64,000 nt of DNA, from positions 1 through 64,000 of the IMG/VR virus record IMGVR_UViG_3300046507_000113; one strand, written 5' to 3'. This DNA comes from a virus. The notes beneath the pieces were generated by a model that was not told where the DNA came from, ran no database searches, and saw nothing but the letters and a program-made list of their open reading frames with translations. Below are positions 63,377 to 64,000 of the stretch, in pieces; position 1 is the stretch's first letter, and each line of letters begins with the position of its first letter. A program made the translations under genes and the position numbers.

Positions 63377-64000
63377 TATTTTCTTCCTTCAATGTGGAAC
63401 TCGAATAGAGTACCTTGAATTGTATAACTTGGATTAGTATCCACACTTGAATATTTGATCTGTACGGAGAAACCTGATCCTTCTACATTAGAGATAAGAA
63501 CAGGGGTTTTACCACCAGAATAAACTGCAGTACCGTAAACCGCAGTACCATATAAAGAGGAACCAGCAGCGACGTCACTTTCAATAGCGTAAGTGTCAGG
63601 ATTGAGTTTAATAGGATCTTCCCAATCGTAGACCAATCGAGCGTTGATGGCCATGAAACCTTCAGGGCGTACAAACAAACGAATCTTTTTCATCGTCTTT
63701 CGTACACCAGCGTCACCAAAATCGAGAAATGGTGTAGAATAGATAGACTCGATAGGGTTCCCATTAAAATCATTACCTACTTCTTGTCTGAATACGTTAC
63801 CATCATAGTCACCGTGGATAATATACTCTGTAGCACCAATATACTTAGATGCAGCACAAGAGGCATTGAAACCTTTCAAACGTCCCCATTCCCATACGAT
63901 TGAACCATCTGGATAGTCTCTAAGGCAGCCTACAACACCAAAAGTATCGATTGCAGTTTTGTCCGGGGATGAGAAGAAGAAACGAGCTTGTGATTTTGAC
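63376..64000 (-). CDS. Structural protein, N-terminus outside window
   Basis: The frame is open at the right edge and ends at 63376, giving 207 residues of the C-terminal part. A TTG at 63879 is not the start, because the upstream codons continue the coding pattern (SQARFFFSSPDKTAIDTFG and RDYPDGSIVWEWGR). Beta-rich, with YGTAVYGTAVYSGG near the end. By position before the tail fibre it may be a tail-tube or head-closure protein, but I cannot name the family. Confidence 0.65.
   Translation of the reverse strand, partial: SKSQARFFFSSPDKTAIDTFGVVGCLRDYPDGSIVWEWGRLKGFNASCAASKYIGATEYIIHGDYDGNVFRQEVGNDFNGNPIESIYSTPFLDFGDAGVRKTMKKIRLFVRPEGFMAINARLVYDWEDPIKLNPDTYAIESDVAAGSSLYGTAVYGTAVYSGGKTPVLISNVEGSGFSVQIKYSSVDTNPSYTIQGTLFEFHIEGRK

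Noticed and set aside
63376-63879. A complete 167-residue gene star­ting at TTG 63879
   Set aside because: Coding sequence continues upstream in frame to the window edge, so the TTG is internal.
1-64000. CRISPR array, insertion sequence or transposase
   Set aside because: No regularly spaced direct repeats and no transposase-like frame were seen.

Overview
The window is a stretch of a double-stranded DNA phage of podovirus type. The evidence is a two-gene terminase, a 699-residue portal protein, a T7-style replication set (zinc-ribbon primase-helicase, family A DNA polymerase, gp2.5-like single-strand binding protein, 5'-3' exonuclease, endonuclease I), and a Gram-negative lysis cassette with an Rz/Rz1 pair. 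I see no integrase or repressor, so a strictly lytic life is likely. The host is Gram-negative; I would guess an alphaproteobacterium, but nothing here proves it. No major capsid gene and no single-subunit RNA polymerase is visible, so the genome extends beyond this window.

Layout. Positions 1-10271 run leftward: small and large terminase, small ORFs, a large tailspike-like esterase, portal, and a wall hydrolase cut by the left edge. A consensus promoter at 10509-10537 faces this operon. Positions 10.3-12.4 kb hold almost no protein-coding capacity but many hairpins, and I read this as a large structured non-coding RNA. Positions 12.4-51.7 kb run rightward in several blocks. Block (a), 12.4-15.3 kb, holds small ORFs and structured RNAs. 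Block (b), 15.46-17.64 kb, holds a Ro60/TROVE protein flanked by six related stem-loop RNAs, which I interpret as Y RNAs; two of them carry tRNA-like modules. Block (c), 17.7-23.4 kb, is a dense run of small, mostly membrane or unknown proteins. Block (d), 23.6-36.1 kb, holds amidoligases, glutamine amidotransferases, an ATP-grasp ligase and tagged small proteins. Block (e), 36.1-45 kb, is replication and recombination. Block (f), 45-51.7 kb, is nucleotide metabolism (ThyX, glutaredoxin, MazG, class II ribonucleotide reductase, DNA methyltransferase-like, a predicted dATP/dGTP diphosphohydrolase, HAD phosphatase). A bidirectional terminator at 51703-51752 separates this from a second leftward structural block (51.75-64 kb): internal virion proteins, lysis genes, an SGNH hydrolase, a collar-domain tail fibre and a protein cut by the right edge. 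If the map is circular, one leftward late unit runs from 10.3 kb through the window edge to 51.75 kb.

The most exciting signal is in block (d). Seven small proteins, all inside or beside the amidoligase region, end in nearly the same acidic peptide with consensus RPYDPSQEPDDEDDV at the very C-terminus. Six of them also share a GDxV-type N-terminal motif and are probably divergent paralogues. The seventh is an unrelated GNAT acetyltransferase, so the tail behaves as a portable tag. The DNA coding for the tails uses different codons, so the peptide, not the DNA, is conserved. The neighbourhood encodes two type-2 COOH-NH2 ligases, a third amidoligase, an ATP-grasp enzyme, two class II and one class I glutamine amidotransferase-like proteins, and two gamma-glutamylcyclotransferase-like proteins. 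I propose that the tag is the substrate or recognition handle of a phage peptide-ligation system. That function is inference.

A second signal is translational. The primase-helicase, the single-strand binding protein and endonuclease I each have an intact N-terminus but no ATG, GTG or TTG start. Each instead has a strong Shine-Dalgarno sequence placed before an ATA codon, and the AAA+ ATPase appears to start at ATT. All calls come from reading the sequence; no database search or folding program was run.
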